From Sporosarcina sp. FSL K6-2383 (GTDB lineage Bacteria > Bacillota > Bacilli > Bacillales_A > Planococcaceae): a stretch of DNA of 64,000 nucleotides. Shown here in pieces: positions 26,324 to 35,431 of the stretch (positions are counted from its first letter, which is position 1; every line of letters begins with the position of its first letter). The stretch spans positions 2,767,501 to 2,831,500 of the forward strand of contig NZ_CP152017.1 in NCBI RefSeq assembly GCF_038618305.1. The letters are read 5' to 3'. Both the position numbers and the translations under genes were made by a program. Below the pieces are notes generated by a model that saw only the letters and a list, made by a program, of their open reading frames with translations, did not search any database and was not told where the DNA came from.

Positions 26324-28573
26324 TTATTTACTTCCACTTACCATCTCGAAAAAGCTCGATTCAATCTTTTCCACTGATAATGGTTCACTAAAGAAGAATC
26401 CTTGCACTTCATCACAGCCGTGATCATGTAAAAACTGAAATTGCTTGTCATTCTCGACTCCTTCAGCAATAACTTTTAGTCCAAGATTATGGGCCATCCG
26501 AATAATCGTAATGACAATATTTAAATCACTACCATTTTTTTCGATATTCCAAATAAATGACCGATCAATCTTTAATCGATCAATCGGAAACTTCGTCAAG
26601 TAATTCATTGAGCTATAACCTGTACCAAAATCGTCAATGCTAATTTTAACCCCTAGCTCATTTAATTCCTTCAATGTTGGAATGGCATGCTCTACATCCA
26701 TCGTCATCGTTTCAGTAATTTCAAGTTCTATGTACTCAGGCTTTAACCCTGTATCGTATAAAACGCTTTGAACTAAATTCGGTAACTTATCACTCGCAAA
26801 CTGATTCGCAGATAAATTAATCGCTACACTAAATGGCGTGATGCCCATATCCTGCCACTTTTTATTTTGCTTGCACGCAGTCCGCAACACCCATTCGTCC
26901 ATTTGATTAATAAGACCCGTTTCTTCCGCTAATGGCACAAATTCGCTTGGTAGCAACATTCCCAATGTCGGATGTTGCCATCTGATGAGTGCTTCTACAC
27001 CAATCATAGCCCTCGTTTGAATATCAATTTGTGGTTGATAATAAAGGACAAGCTCGTCAGAATCAATCGCTTTTCGCAAGGAAGCTTCCAGTAGAATCTT
27101 ATCATGTGATTTAGGATCCAGCTCATCCGAATAAAGAACAAATTGGTTTTTCCCTTGTTTTTTAGCTTGGAACATGGCTGTATCAGCCATGACCAGTAGT
27201 TCTTCCGTTGTGCGACCATTATTCGGAAAAACAGCAATACCAATACTAGCCGTAATGTGAAAATCATAGCCTTTCATGGTGAATGGCTCGTTAAATAGGG
27301 TGAGAAGTTGCCGACCAATTTGTTGCACATCAACTTGCTTCTGCAGGTGAAAAATTAAGACAAAGTCATCCCCACCCACTCTTGCTATGAAATTAGTTTC
27401 TCCAGAATAGTTGGCTAATCGATTAGCAATTCTTTTTAATACGAAATCCCCATCTTTTTGCCCTAATGTATCATTGACAATCTTAAAGCGATCCAAATCT
27501 AAATGGATTACAGCAAGTTGATCACTCACTTTGCTCTTGCCATGTTCTTCTATTATATCTGTTAAATTAGCCATTAAAAATCTTCGGTTCGGTAAGCCTG
27601 TCTGTTCATCGTGATTTGCTAAAAAGTTAAAAAGCTTTTGCACATTGTATACTTCTGTAATGTCACGCAACTGTGCAAATACACCGATTGTTTGGTAGCT
27701 ATCATCGTAGATAGGAAAAGCATCAAATAGACAATATCGTTGTGCAGGGTCTCCATCTTTGCCTATCGTAATATACACGTCGTCAAATCGTTTTCTTTCA
27801 CCCAACACAGCCTCTATATATTCTCCAATAACATTTAAGTGCCTTGCATGATTTCCGATGACGTCCCGGATTTTATTGCCCAGAAGGATTTCTGCCCTTA
27901 TATTAAACTCTAAAACATTTCCTTCTAAATCTGTCGTAATGACGCCATATTGACTATTATCCATCATCACTTGGTGCAGCATATTCAACTGCCTATTTTG
28001 CTTTTGTAATACTAACTCTCTTTCAATCGAGTCAACCATTGTCGCCAACAACATCGTTATCGTCGGATTTTGATGTGACAAGTCTGTCACAATGACAAGT
28101 GAACCAATTATCTCTTCAGTATCCGTGTTTTTAAATGCTACACCATAACTAGCCGTCGACTGTAGGTAATGATGATAATGGGCATCACCTATAAGTTCAA
28201 CAGGCTCCCCGTGACGATCCAATGATAAGTTAATAATGTTTGTTCCCATCGTACTTACCGAAAATTGAACGCCCTGTTTGAAACCAAATCTATCCACATA
28301 TTGTTGTATATTATCATCCCCGACCATGTCTAAAATAACGCCATGCTGGTCTGAGACTGCTATAAGTAACGGAATGTCCTTCAGCAACTCAATAATCTTT
28401 CCACTAAAAAGGCGAGTCACCGAAATGATTTCTTCATATAAACCCAATTTTGCCGAGTTATTTGTGTCTGAAAAAATAATTGTTGCAGGAGGTAACTCTT
28501 CTGGATTCATTCCTGCTTGTCGACAAAATTCATTTGTTTCAGCAATGAATTCAGCAATTGTTTTCAATTCCAT
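26324..28573 (-). CDS. GAF-PAS-GGDEF-EAL cyclic-di-GMP protein
   Basis: 749-residue c[27 protein letters not shown] with no transmembrane segment. The N-terminal ~1-190 resembles the GAF sensor of AcoR/DhaR-type activators (STMGTNIINLSLD...GDAHYHHYL). A PAS domain spans about 205-320, a diguanylate cyclase domain about 325-490 with GGDDF in place of GGDEF, and an EAL phosphodiesterase domain about 500-745. EALIRW, DDFGTGYSS, LKIDRSFI and AEGVE are intact, so hydrolysis is likely; no RxxD inhibitory site precedes GGDDF. Start at 28573 follows GGGAGGG. Confidence 0.92.
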   Translation of the reverse strand: MELKTIAEFIAETNEFCRQAGMNPEELPPATIIFSDTNNSAKLGLYEEIISVTRLFSGKIIELLKDIPLLIAVSDQHGVILDMVGDDNIQQYVDRFGFKQGVQFSVSTMGTNIINLSLDRHGEPVELIGDAHYHHYLQSTASYGVAFKNTDTEEIIGSLVIVTDLSHQNPTITMLLATMVDSIERELVLQKQNRQLNMLHQVMMDNSQYGVITTDLEGNVLEFNIRAEILLGNKIRDVIGNHARHLNVIGEYIEAVLGERKRFDDVYITIGKDGDPAQRYCLFDAFPIYDDSYQTIGVFAQLRDITEVYNVQKLFNFLANHDEQTGLPNRRFLMANLTDIIEEHGKSKVSDQLAVIHLDLDRFKIVNDTLGQKDGDFVLKRIANRLANYSGETNFIARVGGDDFVLIFHLQKQVDVQQIGRQLLTLFNEPFTMKGYDFHITASIGIAVFPNNGRTTEELLVMADTAMFQAKKQGKNQFVLYSDELDPKSHDKILLEASLRKAIDSDELVLYYQPQIDIQTRAMIGVEALIRWQHPTLGMLLPSEFVPLAEETGLINQMDEWVLRTACKQNKKWQDMGITPFSVAINLSANQFASDKLPNLVQSVLYDTGLKPEYIELEITETMTMDVEHAIPTLKELNELGVKISIDDFGTGYSSMNYLTKFPIDRLKIDRSFIWNIEKNGSDLNIVITIIRMAHNLGLKVIAEGVENDKQFQFLHDHGCDEVQGFFFSEPLSVEKIESSFFEMVSGSK

Positions 28574-29019
28574 TTTCCCTCCCCTCAAAAAATTACCAAC
28601 TTATTCTTTTTATCATACCACGGAAAAATTCAAAACGCAGTATAGAGTTCGACATTATTTGCACTTTGCATTAGATAGTACTTTTCCACCAGTCACGCTC
28701 AAGAAGGCTGTCGATTGTGTGCTTTGCTTACTTTCGAAATAAGTAGACTAGTTGTAATTCAAATACAACAAACTATGACTATTGATGGACTAAGCTGAAC
28801 GATAAAAATAATATGGTTACCAAATATTACAATTGGCATCTAAACAAAAAACATAATGCCAATCCCTATTCCAATAACGATTCCACCACAAATAGCACCC
28901 ACTAGCGTAAAAATGAAGATAAAAATTGTCGATTGGAATTAATTCTATTGGAATGGCGCAGACTCAGAGTGGGCAACACACATAAAGATAAATACCATTC
29001 TAAAGGAGGCAATTATTGT
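28574..29019. other. Intergenic region between the GGDEF-EAL and catalase genes
   Basis: 446 bases with no full gene. On the minus strand about 28851-28940 encodes a hydrophobic glycine-rich stretch ([15 protein letters not shown]) ending in TAG, but it has no start codon and no ribosome binding site, so it is either a gene remnant or chance. I saw no convincing PerR box or sigma-B promoter ahead of the catalase gene. Confidence 0.4.
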
Positions 29020-30612
29020 ATGAATGAACCATCCGCTTCTACGTCCAATGAAGAACAGCAAGACACACTCACCAATAGGCAAGGTCATCCTGTAACAAAC
29101 AACCAAAATATAAGAACTATTGGTAATCGCGGACCCGCTGTGTTAGAAAACTATGATTTCCTCGAGAAAATCAGCCACTTCGACAGAGAACGTGTTCCAG
29201 AACGCGTTGTCCATGCACGCGGAGCTGGAGCGCATGGTTATTTTGAAGCCTACGGTACAGCAGGTAACGATTCTGTTTCCAAATACACAAGGGCCAAGCT
29301 CTTTCAGGAAAAAGGTAAACAGACACCTGTATTTGTGCGTTTTTCATCCGTCATCCACGGTGGTCACTCTCCCGAAACATTGCGTGATCCCCGTGGCTTT
29401 GCTGTCAAATTTTATACAGAGGATGGCAACTGGGACCTAGTCGGCAACAACTTAAAGATTTTCTTTATCCGTGATGCCATTAAGTTCCCTGATATGATTC
29501 ATGCTTTTAAACCAGATCCCATTACGAACATTCAAGATAGCGAGCGTTTTTTCGATTTTTGCGCTAGCTCTCCCGAAACATTTCATATGGTGACTTTTGT
29601 CTATTCACCTTGGGGAATTCCCGCCAACTACCGGATGATGCAAGGCTCTGGCGTCAATACGTACAAATGGGTTAATCAAGATGGCGTTGCAGTACTGGTG
29701 AAGTATCATTGGGAGCCGAAACAAGGCATTAAAAACTTAACGCAGCAAGAGGCGAGTGATATCCAGGGGTCGAGTTTCAATCATGCGACACAAGACTTAT
29801 ATGACGCCATCAAAGACGGTGATTATCCTGAGTGGGAGCTACTTGTCCAAGTGATGAGTGACGAAGACCATCCCGAACTCGATTTTGATCCGCTCGATGA
29901 TACGAAATTATGGCCAGAGGATCAGTTCCCTTGGCTACCTGTTGGTAGAATGGTGTTAAACAAAAACCCTGACGATTATTTCACTGAAGTAGAGCAGGTG
30001 GCGTTTGGTACCGGAGTTCTTGTGGACGGTCTCGATTTTTCTGATGATAAAATGCTGCAGGGGCGGACCTTCTCCTATTCCGATACACAACGCCATCGCA
30101 TAGGCGCTAACTATTTGCAACTGCCCATCAATTCTCCTAAAAAGCGAGTCGCGACGAATCAGAGTGGCGGGCAAATGCAATATAAACTAGATAGAGCTCC
30201 TGGTCAAAATCCTCATATTAACTATGAACCATCGATGTTAGGTGGTTTAACAGAAGCACAACAAGACGGTAAAGAATATATGCCTTTTATAGAAGGACAT
30301 CTCGTACGCGAGTCGATTGATCGCCAAAGTAATACGAAACAAGCTGGAGAAACCTATCGCATGTTTGAGGAGTGGGAACGTGAGGATTTAATTTCAAATT
30401 TAGTGGCAGATCTTTCAAATTGTGACCCCCGCATTCAAGATACAATGATGGCTCTTGCTGATGATGCCGACGAAGAATATGGACGCCGCTTACGTGATGG
30501 ATTGGCACATGCAACTGCAAAAGGATCTAGTCGGAAGCCGCTCGGCAATCGAGATGGTGACAAAGCACCTGAAGAAGCCGTTGACAAAGGTCATAACGCA
30601 GAACCTTATTAA
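29020..30612 (+). CDS. Catalase, clade 1 (KatX/plant-like) type
   Basis: 530-residue haem catalase converting hydrogen peroxide to water and oxygen. Catalytic His65 (RVVHARGAG) and Asn143/144 (DLVGNN) are present; the proximal haem ligand Tyr353 sits in [12 protein letters not shown]. The stretch [20 protein letters not shown] and [12 protein letters not shown] resemble clade 1 enzymes (plants, Bacillus KatX) rather than the KatA clade 3. The N-terminus (about 30 residues) and C-terminus ([12 protein letters not shown]) are polar extensions. ATG at 29020 has AAAGGAGG upstream; the longer frame adds 29 residues and is not favoured. Confidence 0.94.
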   Translation: MNEPSASTSNEEQQDTLTNRQGHPVTNNQNIRTIGNRGPAVLENYDFLEKISHFDRERVPERVVHARGAGAHGYFEAYGTAGNDSVSKYTRAKLFQEKGKQTPVFVRFSSVIHGGHSPETLRDPRGFAVKFYTEDGNWDLVGNNLKIFFIRDAIKFPDMIHAFKPDPITNIQDSERFFDFCASSPETFHMVTFVYSPWGIPANYRMMQGSGVNTYKWVNQDGVAVLVKYHWEPKQGIKNLTQQEASDIQGSSFNHATQDLYDAIKDGDYPEWELLVQVMSDEDHPELDFDPLDDTKLWPEDQFPWLPVGRMVLNKNPDDYFTEVEQVAFGTGVLVDGLDFSDDKMLQGRTFSYSDTQRHRIGANYLQLPINSPKKRVATNQSGGQMQYKLDRAPGQNPHINYEPSMLGGLTEAQQDGKEYMPFIEGHLVRESIDRQSNTKQAGETYRMFEEWEREDLISNLVADLSNCDPRIQDTMMALADDADEEYGRRLRDGLAHATAKGSSRKPLGNRDGDKAPEEAVDKGHNAEPY

Positions 30613-30665
30613 GAAAAGTGCAACCCACTATTCCAAGTAGAAACACTTATACTCTCTTACCTTAT

Positions 30666-30718
30666 AAAAAACCAGCTCAATCCATTGAGAAAATTCATTG
30701 GAGTGAGCTGGTTTTTTG
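30666..30718 (+). terminator. Terminator after the catalase gene
   Basis: AAACCAGCTCA and TGAGCTGGTTT with an inner CCA/TGG pairing, followed by T6. Confidence 0.8.
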
Positions 30719-30794
30719 TTTTACTTTCTGACATTATATCTTTTTATATGGTACGACCGGTACTCCCCACTAAAATCAATGATTATATTTTCAA

Positions 30795-30831
30795 TTGATA
30801 TGCATTAAACATTAGTGTATGATATACACTA
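30795..30831 (+). promoter_or_regulatory. Promoter with PadR-type inverted repeat
   Basis: TTGATA (30795-30800), 17-nt spacer and TATGAT (30818-30823) form a good sigma-A promoter. The -10 is embedded in TAGTGTAT-GAT-ATACACTA (30813-30831), an 8-bp perfect inverted repeat with a 3-bp centre. It begins 20 nt before the padR start and is the likely autoregulatory site. Confidence 0.65.
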
Positions 30832-30850
30832 TAAAGAGTGAGGTGATCCA

Positions 30851-31198
30851 ATGAGTGATCTATTGAATTCCTTAACGACAGAATTGCGAAGAGGAACATT
30901 GACATTAGCTGTACTCAGTCAGCTAAAAACACCACAATACGGTTATTCACTCGTTCAGCTTCTTGAGAAATCCGGAATAGAAATTGACCAAAGCACGTTA
31001 TATCCCTTACTACGACGTCTTGAAAAACAAGAACTATTATCAAGTAGCTGGGATACGACGGAAAGTAGACCGCGAAAATATTACTTGATAAGCGATGTAG
31101 GCATTGAGGTTTTTGAGCAGTTACAAGCAGAATGGGAAAAAATGACGAGGGAACTGACAATCGTGTTAAAAGGAGCTGAAACAAATGGAACTGATTGA
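30851..31198 (+). CDS. PadR family transcriptional regulator
   Basis: 115-residue winged-helix repressor. Characteristic motifs are RRGTLTLAVLSQLKTPQYGYSLVQLLEKSG at 13-42, DQSTLYPLLRRLEKQELL near 46, and SRPRKYYLISDVG in the wing. The next gene (HAAS-domain membrane protein) overlaps its 3' end by 14 nt, a pairing commonly seen for PadR regulators. GAGGTGATCC lies before the ATG. The palindromic promoter upstream suggests autoregulation. Confidence 0.92.
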   Translation: MSDLLNSLTTELRRGTLTLAVLSQLKTPQYGYSLVQLLEKSGIEIDQSTLYPLLRRLEKQELLSSSWDTTESRPRKYYLISDVGIEVFEQLQAEWEKMTRELTIVLKGAETNGTD

Positions 31199-32201
31199 GG
31201 TCTATGTACGAGAGGTGACGCGTAGATTGCCCGAAAAAATGCGCAATGATATCGCATTGGAATTGCGTTCGACAATTGAAGACATGCTTCCAGATGATTA
31301 TACGGAGGACAATGTAAAGCAAGCACTTGAGAAGCTCGGCAATCCCGCAACACTTGCCGCCCAATATCGAGACCGGCCGATGCATCTTATAGGACCTAAA
31401 TTTTATGACATCTACATTTCAATACTAAAATTGACACTGACCATTGTATCCATCGTTGTTTTATCGCTATTTATCATTGAAAAAGTCGCGTCACTTTCAA
31501 ATGGTGACACGCTATCCTTGCTAACCATCACGAGTTTTATTGGTGAAGCAATATGGATCGTGCTTGAAGCCGCCATTCAAAGCTTCTTCTGGGTAACCCT
31601 TGTTTTTATCATCTTAGAACGTACCATTTCACCAAACATTCATGTTCCTTTAACACTATCAGGTACTCCTTGGAAACCGGATGATTTGGATAATATTCCT
31701 AACATTCCGTTGAAAAAGGCCATTAAAACAAGTGAAATTGGTGCTGGGCTCCTCTGGACAGTCATTTGGGCTGTTGTTTATTTCAGGGCTACACATCTCA
31801 TTGGCATTTATGAATCAAGAGAAGGTCAAAGCGGGTTAGAATTTGTCACGCCTGTTTTCCAGCATGATATTCTCCTCTCCTATTGGCCACTTATATCATT
31901 GCTCATCGTACTGGAGCTACTGTTACTTGCCTACAAAGCTAAGCTACGTCAATGGACGTTCAAACTTGCGATAACTAATACAGTCGTCCAAATAGTCGGC
32001 GTCATTGGATTCATCATCATCGTCAGCAATCCCAATTTAGTAAATCCTGAATTCGTCACTTACTTCTCCCAGCTACTAGACAACTCACAAGATAATTTGT
32101 CTTCAACGCTTAGCTGGATCTACGGAATCATTGTGGCTTCTGTCATTGTGACAAGTTTAATAGACTGCTATACAGGTTTTCGTAAAGCAAAGATAAAATA
32201 A
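31185..32201 (+). CDS. HAAS-domain membrane protein
   Basis: 338-residue protein. The N-terminal ~1-65 is a HAAS (DUF1700-like) helical domain (REVTRRLPEKMRNDIALELRSTIEDML; QALEKLGNPATLAAQYRDRP). About six transmembrane helices follow. It is translationally coupled to the PadR regulator by a 14-nt overlap, the common PadR-HAAS arrangement. The membrane part may be a sensor or transporter-like effector; no transport motif is seen, so function is unknown. Confidence 0.82.
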   Translation: MELIEVYVREVTRRLPEKMRNDIALELRSTIEDMLPDDYTEDNVKQALEKLGNPATLAAQYRDRPMHLIGPKFYDIYISILKLTLTIVSIVVLSLFIIEKVASLSNGDTLSLLTITSFIGEAIWIVLEAAIQSFFWVTLVFIILERTISPNIHVPLTLSGTPWKPDDLDNIPNIPLKKAIKTSEIGAGLLWTVIWAVVYFRATHLIGIYESREGQSGLEFVTPVFQHDILLSYWPLISLLIVLELLLLAYKAKLRQWTFKLAITNTVVQIVGVIGFIIIVSNPNLVNPEFVTYFSQLLDNSQDNLSSTLSWIYGIIVASVIVTSLIDCYTGFRKAKIK

Positions 32202-32222
32202 CAGCGTAAAGGAGGAATAGCT

Positions 32223-32897
32223 TTGAGCAAGAGATTAGGATGCTTACACGCCCATTATTCAAATATAGACTATATCGAACAGGCACTTGCTCCATTTGAT
32301 ATTGAATGCGTCCACTTTGTTGACCCAGCACTCATGCATCGAGTCATTTCCGATCCAAATTTCAAGGAATCCGATGCTCAACATAAAGTTAAAGAACAAC
32401 TTGAATGGATTGCCCAAGCGAATGTGGATGCTATCCTGATTACCTGCACAAACTATGTTACCCTTTTACGAGAAGAACACCTGTCGATAACAGTACCGAT
32501 TATAAAAATTGACGAGCCTTACTTTGATGTCATCTGTCATAGACAGCAACCTCAGAAAATTCTCTTTACCAATCCCGCCACTATAGGAGGCACAATGGAA
32601 CGGCTTCACCATCATGCAAATCGCCTCCATAAATCATTGGATATTGAGGTTGTTGTAATTGATGATACGTTTGACTTGATCATGCAAGGGCGAAAAGAAG
32701 AATATGATCAAGAAATCGTCAAATCATTAACACATATAATTCAAGACGATATGACTCCTATTTCCGTGGCACAGCTTTCAATGGTCGATGCAGCGCGGCA
32801 AGTTGAATTCGAGACATCCAAAATTATTATGAATCCACTGACTCCTTTGGTAGCTACCATTGTTCGCCAACTGAAGGCTGAGAAGAGTGCTCCATAG
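32223..32897 (+). CDS. Aspartate/glutamate racemase superfamily protein
   Basis: 224 residues with the two-lobed Asp/Glu racemase-like pattern. The first catalytic-Cys position is in DAILITCTNYV near 76, the second in SVAQLSMVDAARQ near 190, where a Ser stands in place of the usual Cys. Loss of the second cysteine suggests either a different reaction (as in decarboxylase or isomerase relatives) or an inactive protein. Start is TTG at 32223 with AAAGGAGG and a 7-nt spacing. It follows the HAAS gene by 21 nt and may be cotranscribed. Confidence 0.68.
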   Translation: MSKRLGCLHAHYSNIDYIEQALAPFDIECVHFVDPALMHRVISDPNFKESDAQHKVKEQLEWIAQANVDAILITCTNYVTLLREEHLSITVPIIKIDEPYFDVICHRQQPQKILFTNPATIGGTMERLHHHANRLHKSLDIEVVVIDDTFDLIMQGRKEEYDQEIVKSLTHIIQDDMTPISVAQLSMVDAARQVEFETSKIIMNPLTPLVATIVRQLKAEKSAP

Positions 32898-32947
32898 TCA
32901 AACGAGCAGTGGCTTAATATAACTTTATATCTAAAAGCTGAACCACG

Positions 32948-32984
32948 TAAAAACGAGATTCCATAACGGAATCTCGTTTTTTTA
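32948..32984. terminator. Rho-independent terminator
   Basis: AAAACGAGATTCC and GGAATCTCGTTTT form a perfect 13-bp stem, loop ATAAC, then a T-run. It can also serve the opposite-strand gene at 33000. Confidence 0.88.
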
Positions 32985-32999
32985 TACTTCTAAAATACC

Positions 33000-33326
33000 T
33001 TAAATCCATCTACCCACAATCGGATAATTATATGTTTCGCCACTAAGCGATTTCACGATACCGATAATCGGAATAATAATCGTCATCAAACCAAACACAA
33101 TCAAGAATGGTATTCCGATGAGGATGAAACTTAACACAACTGAAATAGTTATCAATACTCCCATCACGAGTTGAAACAAAATAGCTTGAATGGATAACCT
33201 TTTCACTTCAGCATCCTCAACAACTAGATACATAATAAATGGCACTAAAAAAGGCATAAAGAAAGCACTCGCATGTACCAACACTTTTAACCCTTTATTT
33301 TCCATAGAATAACTCTTACTTTCCAT
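33000..33326 (-). CDS. DUF4870 family small membrane protein
   Basis: 108-residue integral membrane protein with about three to four helices. The conserved early Ala-His motif (VLVHASAFFMPFLVPFIMYLV) and the final segment ending in YPIVGRWI match the DUF4870/Tic20-like family. Start at 33326 follows GGGGAGGTTTTTATT; the long frame adds 16 residues without a site. No partner gene; function unknown. Confidence 0.85.
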   Translation of the reverse strand: MESKSYSMENKGLKVLVHASAFFMPFLVPFIMYLVVEDAEVKRLSIQAILFQLVMGVLITISVVLSFILIGIPFLIVFGLMTIIIPIIGIVKSLSGETYNYPIVGRWI

Positions 33327-33387
33327 AATAAAAACCTCCCCACTTTCTTGTACCTTACTATACGGATGAAACAAAAGGAAGTTTCAT

Positions 33388-34656
33388 TTATTTCAAACGG
33401 CTGATTAATTCTTGATACAGGTCATTCAATTTTTTCGCATCAACGGACTCGTTGACATCATCTGCTACATCGTATTTTTCTTTGAGCGTCAAAATTCGTT
33501 TAACACTTTCATTCAACCGTTCTTCCGTAATTTCTCCAGCTTCAATAGCTGCTACAAGTGCATTGACTGTATTGATTTGATTATCGTAGCCGTTCACAAT
33601 GAGCAACAAATCACTTCCTGAAATGAAGGATTGAACAGCTGCCTCCGGAACCGTATAGTCATTCGCGATGGCGCCCATTGTTAAATCATCCGTTATAACG
33701 ATACCGTCAAATTGCATGTCGTCACGGAGCAAGTCCGTGATAATTGCCTCGGACATAGACGATGGATAATCCGGATCTAGTGCTGGAAATAAAATATGGG
33801 CAACCATAACGGCATCTGCGCCTTTATCAATGGCTTGTTGAAAAGGGACGAGCTCCACATTTCGTAGCCTTTCCAGTGTCACTTCCACCTTCGGCAATGC
33901 CTTATGTGAATCTACAACCGTATCTCCATGTCCCGGAAAATGTTTCACAACTGAAATAATGCCATTATCCATCATGCCATGCATCGTCGCAACCCCTAGC
34001 CTTCCAACTAATTCAGGGTCTGCCCCTAGTGAGCGATCTCCAATCACTGGGTTCTTCGGGTTATTATTGATATCTAGCACAGGTGCAAAATTCATATTGT
34101 AGCCGAATTCATGAAGAACTTCAGCTACATAGTTACCTGCGCGATAACTAATTGTTTTATCATTTTGCTTACCCATTTTTGCTGCTTCAGGTAGTTTAGA
34201 GATCCCTGCCGGTAGCCGTGAAACCCTGCCCCCTTCTTCATCCACAGACATGAATAAAGGGATTTTATTCGGCTCATTAGTTTGTTTTATGTTATTAATT
34301 AACTGCAACATTTCCGCCGCTGTCGATACATTTTTACCCATGACAATAACGCCACCGACATGATAATTGCGAATTAGATTGTCCATCTCATCCGAAAATG
34401 ATGTCCCTTCCACCCCTATTACAAGGAGCTGTCCAACCTTTTCTGCCAATGTCATTTGGTCAATCATCTCATCTATCGGTGAGACAATAATTTCTGGTGG
34501 CCCAATGATAACTGGCTCTTTTTCAGGAGTTTCTATCATAGGTGGAATTGTTTCACTGTCATCTTGATTGTTGTCTTGCGGTACTGATTGTAAGCATCCG
34601 GATAATATCAATAGACAACAGATAATCCCCAAAATGAGTGACCCTTGTCGATTCAT
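33388..34656 (-). CDS. Beta-N-acetylhexosaminidase-like lipoprotein (glycoside hydrolase family 3)
   Basis: 422-residue exported lipoprotein. The lipobox LSGC gives a lipidated Cys near residue 21. The GH3 domain shows VDEEGGRVSRLP near 142, VIGDRSLGADPE near 206, the NagZ-type KHFPGHGDTVVDSHKALP near 235 carrying the His of the His-Asp dyad, and FDGIVITDDLTMGAI with the catalytic Asp near 315. NagZ-like enzymes release GlcNAc from muropeptides in wall recycling. Start ATG at 34656 with AGGGGGC seven bases upstream. It is followed on the same strand by DUF4870. Confidence 0.9.
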   Translation of the reverse strand: MNRQGSLILGIICCLLILSGCLQSVPQDNNQDDSETIPPMIETPEKEPVIIGPPEIIVSPIDEMIDQMTLAEKVGQLLVIGVEGTSFSDEMDNLIRNYHVGGVIVMGKNVSTAAEMLQLINNIKQTNEPNKIPLFMSVDEEGGRVSRLPAGISKLPEAAKMGKQNDKTISYRAGNYVAEVLHEFGYNMNFAPVLDINNNPKNPVIGDRSLGADPELVGRLGVATMHGMMDNGIISVVKHFPGHGDTVVDSHKALPKVEVTLERLRNVELVPFQQAIDKGADAVMVAHILFPALDPDYPSSMSEAIITDLLRDDMQFDGIVITDDLTMGAIANDYTVPEAAVQSFISGSDLLLIVNGYDNQINTVNALVAAIEAGEITEERLNESVKRILTLKEKYDVADDVNESVDAKKLNDLYQELISRLK

Positions 34657-34674
34657 CCTCACGCCCCCTTACTA

Positions 34675-35064
34675 TTATTTCCACCGTTCAATTGCAGATT
34701 GAATTGTCGCAAGCGATACAGACCCTTTCTGCATTGGGGATGGACATGATTGATTGTATACAAATATCTTGCTATTTAACTCGTCGATTTGATTGTTCCA
34801 ATCTGCTGTCGGATTATCTGCGTAACCCTCTGCAATCGCAACCACTTCATCACGAATATCATGCTGTAGCTTCAACCACTGTGGCTTATATCCTGCATCT
34901 TTAGCAATTCGTTGAAAATGCTGAAAGGTATCACCCGAAAAATACTCTTGCGAAAGCGGCTTTCCTTGTCCCTTTAAGTTGTCCATGCCGCCCTCTGCCT
35001 CGTGCTTTTTTAGAATATCCCCCATAAGGTCGTTGTACGGTGGAACGAAATGATCGTCCTTCAT
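34675..35064 (-). CDS. DUF1992 family protein
   Basis: 129-residue soluble protein. The DUF1992 signature occupies the first ~75 residues: YNDLMGDILKKHEAEGGMDNLKGQGKPL. It sits in a tight run of small genes: 12 nt after the upstream small coiled-coil gene and 18 nt before the GH3 lipoprotein gene. Start at 35064 has AAGGGGTG upstream. DUF1992 resembles a DnaJ-homologue region (from memory) but no function is established. Confidence 0.8.
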   Translation of the reverse strand: MKDDHFVPPYNDLMGDILKKHEAEGGMDNLKGQGKPLSQEYFSGDTFQHFQRIAKDAGYKPQWLKLQHDIRDEVVAIAEGYADNPTADWNNQIDELNSKIFVYNQSCPSPMQKGSVSLATIQSAIERWK

Positions 35065-35076
35065 CACTATCACCCC

Positions 35077-35316
35077 TTATTTTTTCAGTTCTAAAATATG
35101 CTTTTGCTCAGTGGAATAATCCAACTTCATCCTTTCCAACTCTAGTTTCATTTTCTCAGTCTCTACAATGAAGTTTTGCTGTTTCAATTTTTCCAATTCA
35201 ATTTCATCACGAATAAATTCTGCTTTCAGTTTCACAACTCTACGATTATGATCTGTAATAATTGCGGTAATCGGAACAGCCATGACCATTCCGACGATTA
35301 GTACTGAAGTCAACAT
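35077..35316 (-). CDS. Small membrane-anchored coiled-coil protein
   Basis: 79 residues. An N-terminal transmembrane helix (LTSVLIVGMVMAVPITAIIT) is followed by a charged heptad-like helix of about 55 residues rich in Glu, Lys and Leu, ending ILELKK. Start at 35316 follows AAGGGGAG. The architecture resembles small phage-shock-type or scaffold proteins (PspB-like), but sequence identity to any of them is not shown. First gene of the DUF1992/GH3 run, with a perfect inverted repeat upstream. Confidence 0.7.
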   Translation of the reverse strand: MLTSVLIVGMVMAVPITAIITDHNRRVVKLKAEFIRDEIELEKLKQQNFIVETEKMKLELERMKLDYSTEQKHILELKK

Positions 35317-35346
35317 GGTTATCTCCCCTTGCTTACATAGTTTATT

Positions 35347-35368
35347 CAATTGTACATTATTACAATTG
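35347..35368. promoter_or_regulatory. Perfect inverted repeat, possible operator
   Basis: CAATTGTA-CATTAT-TACAATTG has perfect 8-bp arms with a 6-nt centre, beginning 31 nt upstream of the 35316 start. The TGTA/TACA pattern is typical of several repressor families; its protein is unknown. Confidence 0.45.
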
Positions 35369-35387
35369 TCCGTCATAGGATTTCAGT

Positions 35388-35421
35388 AAAAAAGTCGACT
35401 GCACATGCAATCGACTTTTTA
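35388..35421 (-). terminator. Terminator of the thioesterase gene
   Basis: AAAAGTCGA and TCGACTTTT pair with an inner TGCA/TGCA, and A/T runs flank both sides. Confidence 0.8.
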
Positions 35422-35431
35422 CACAGTTTTA

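Noticed and set aside
28846..28940. Small hydrophobic peptide gene on the minus strand
   Set aside because: The glycine-rich frame has no start codon or ribosome binding site after the preceding stop, so it is not supported as a gene.
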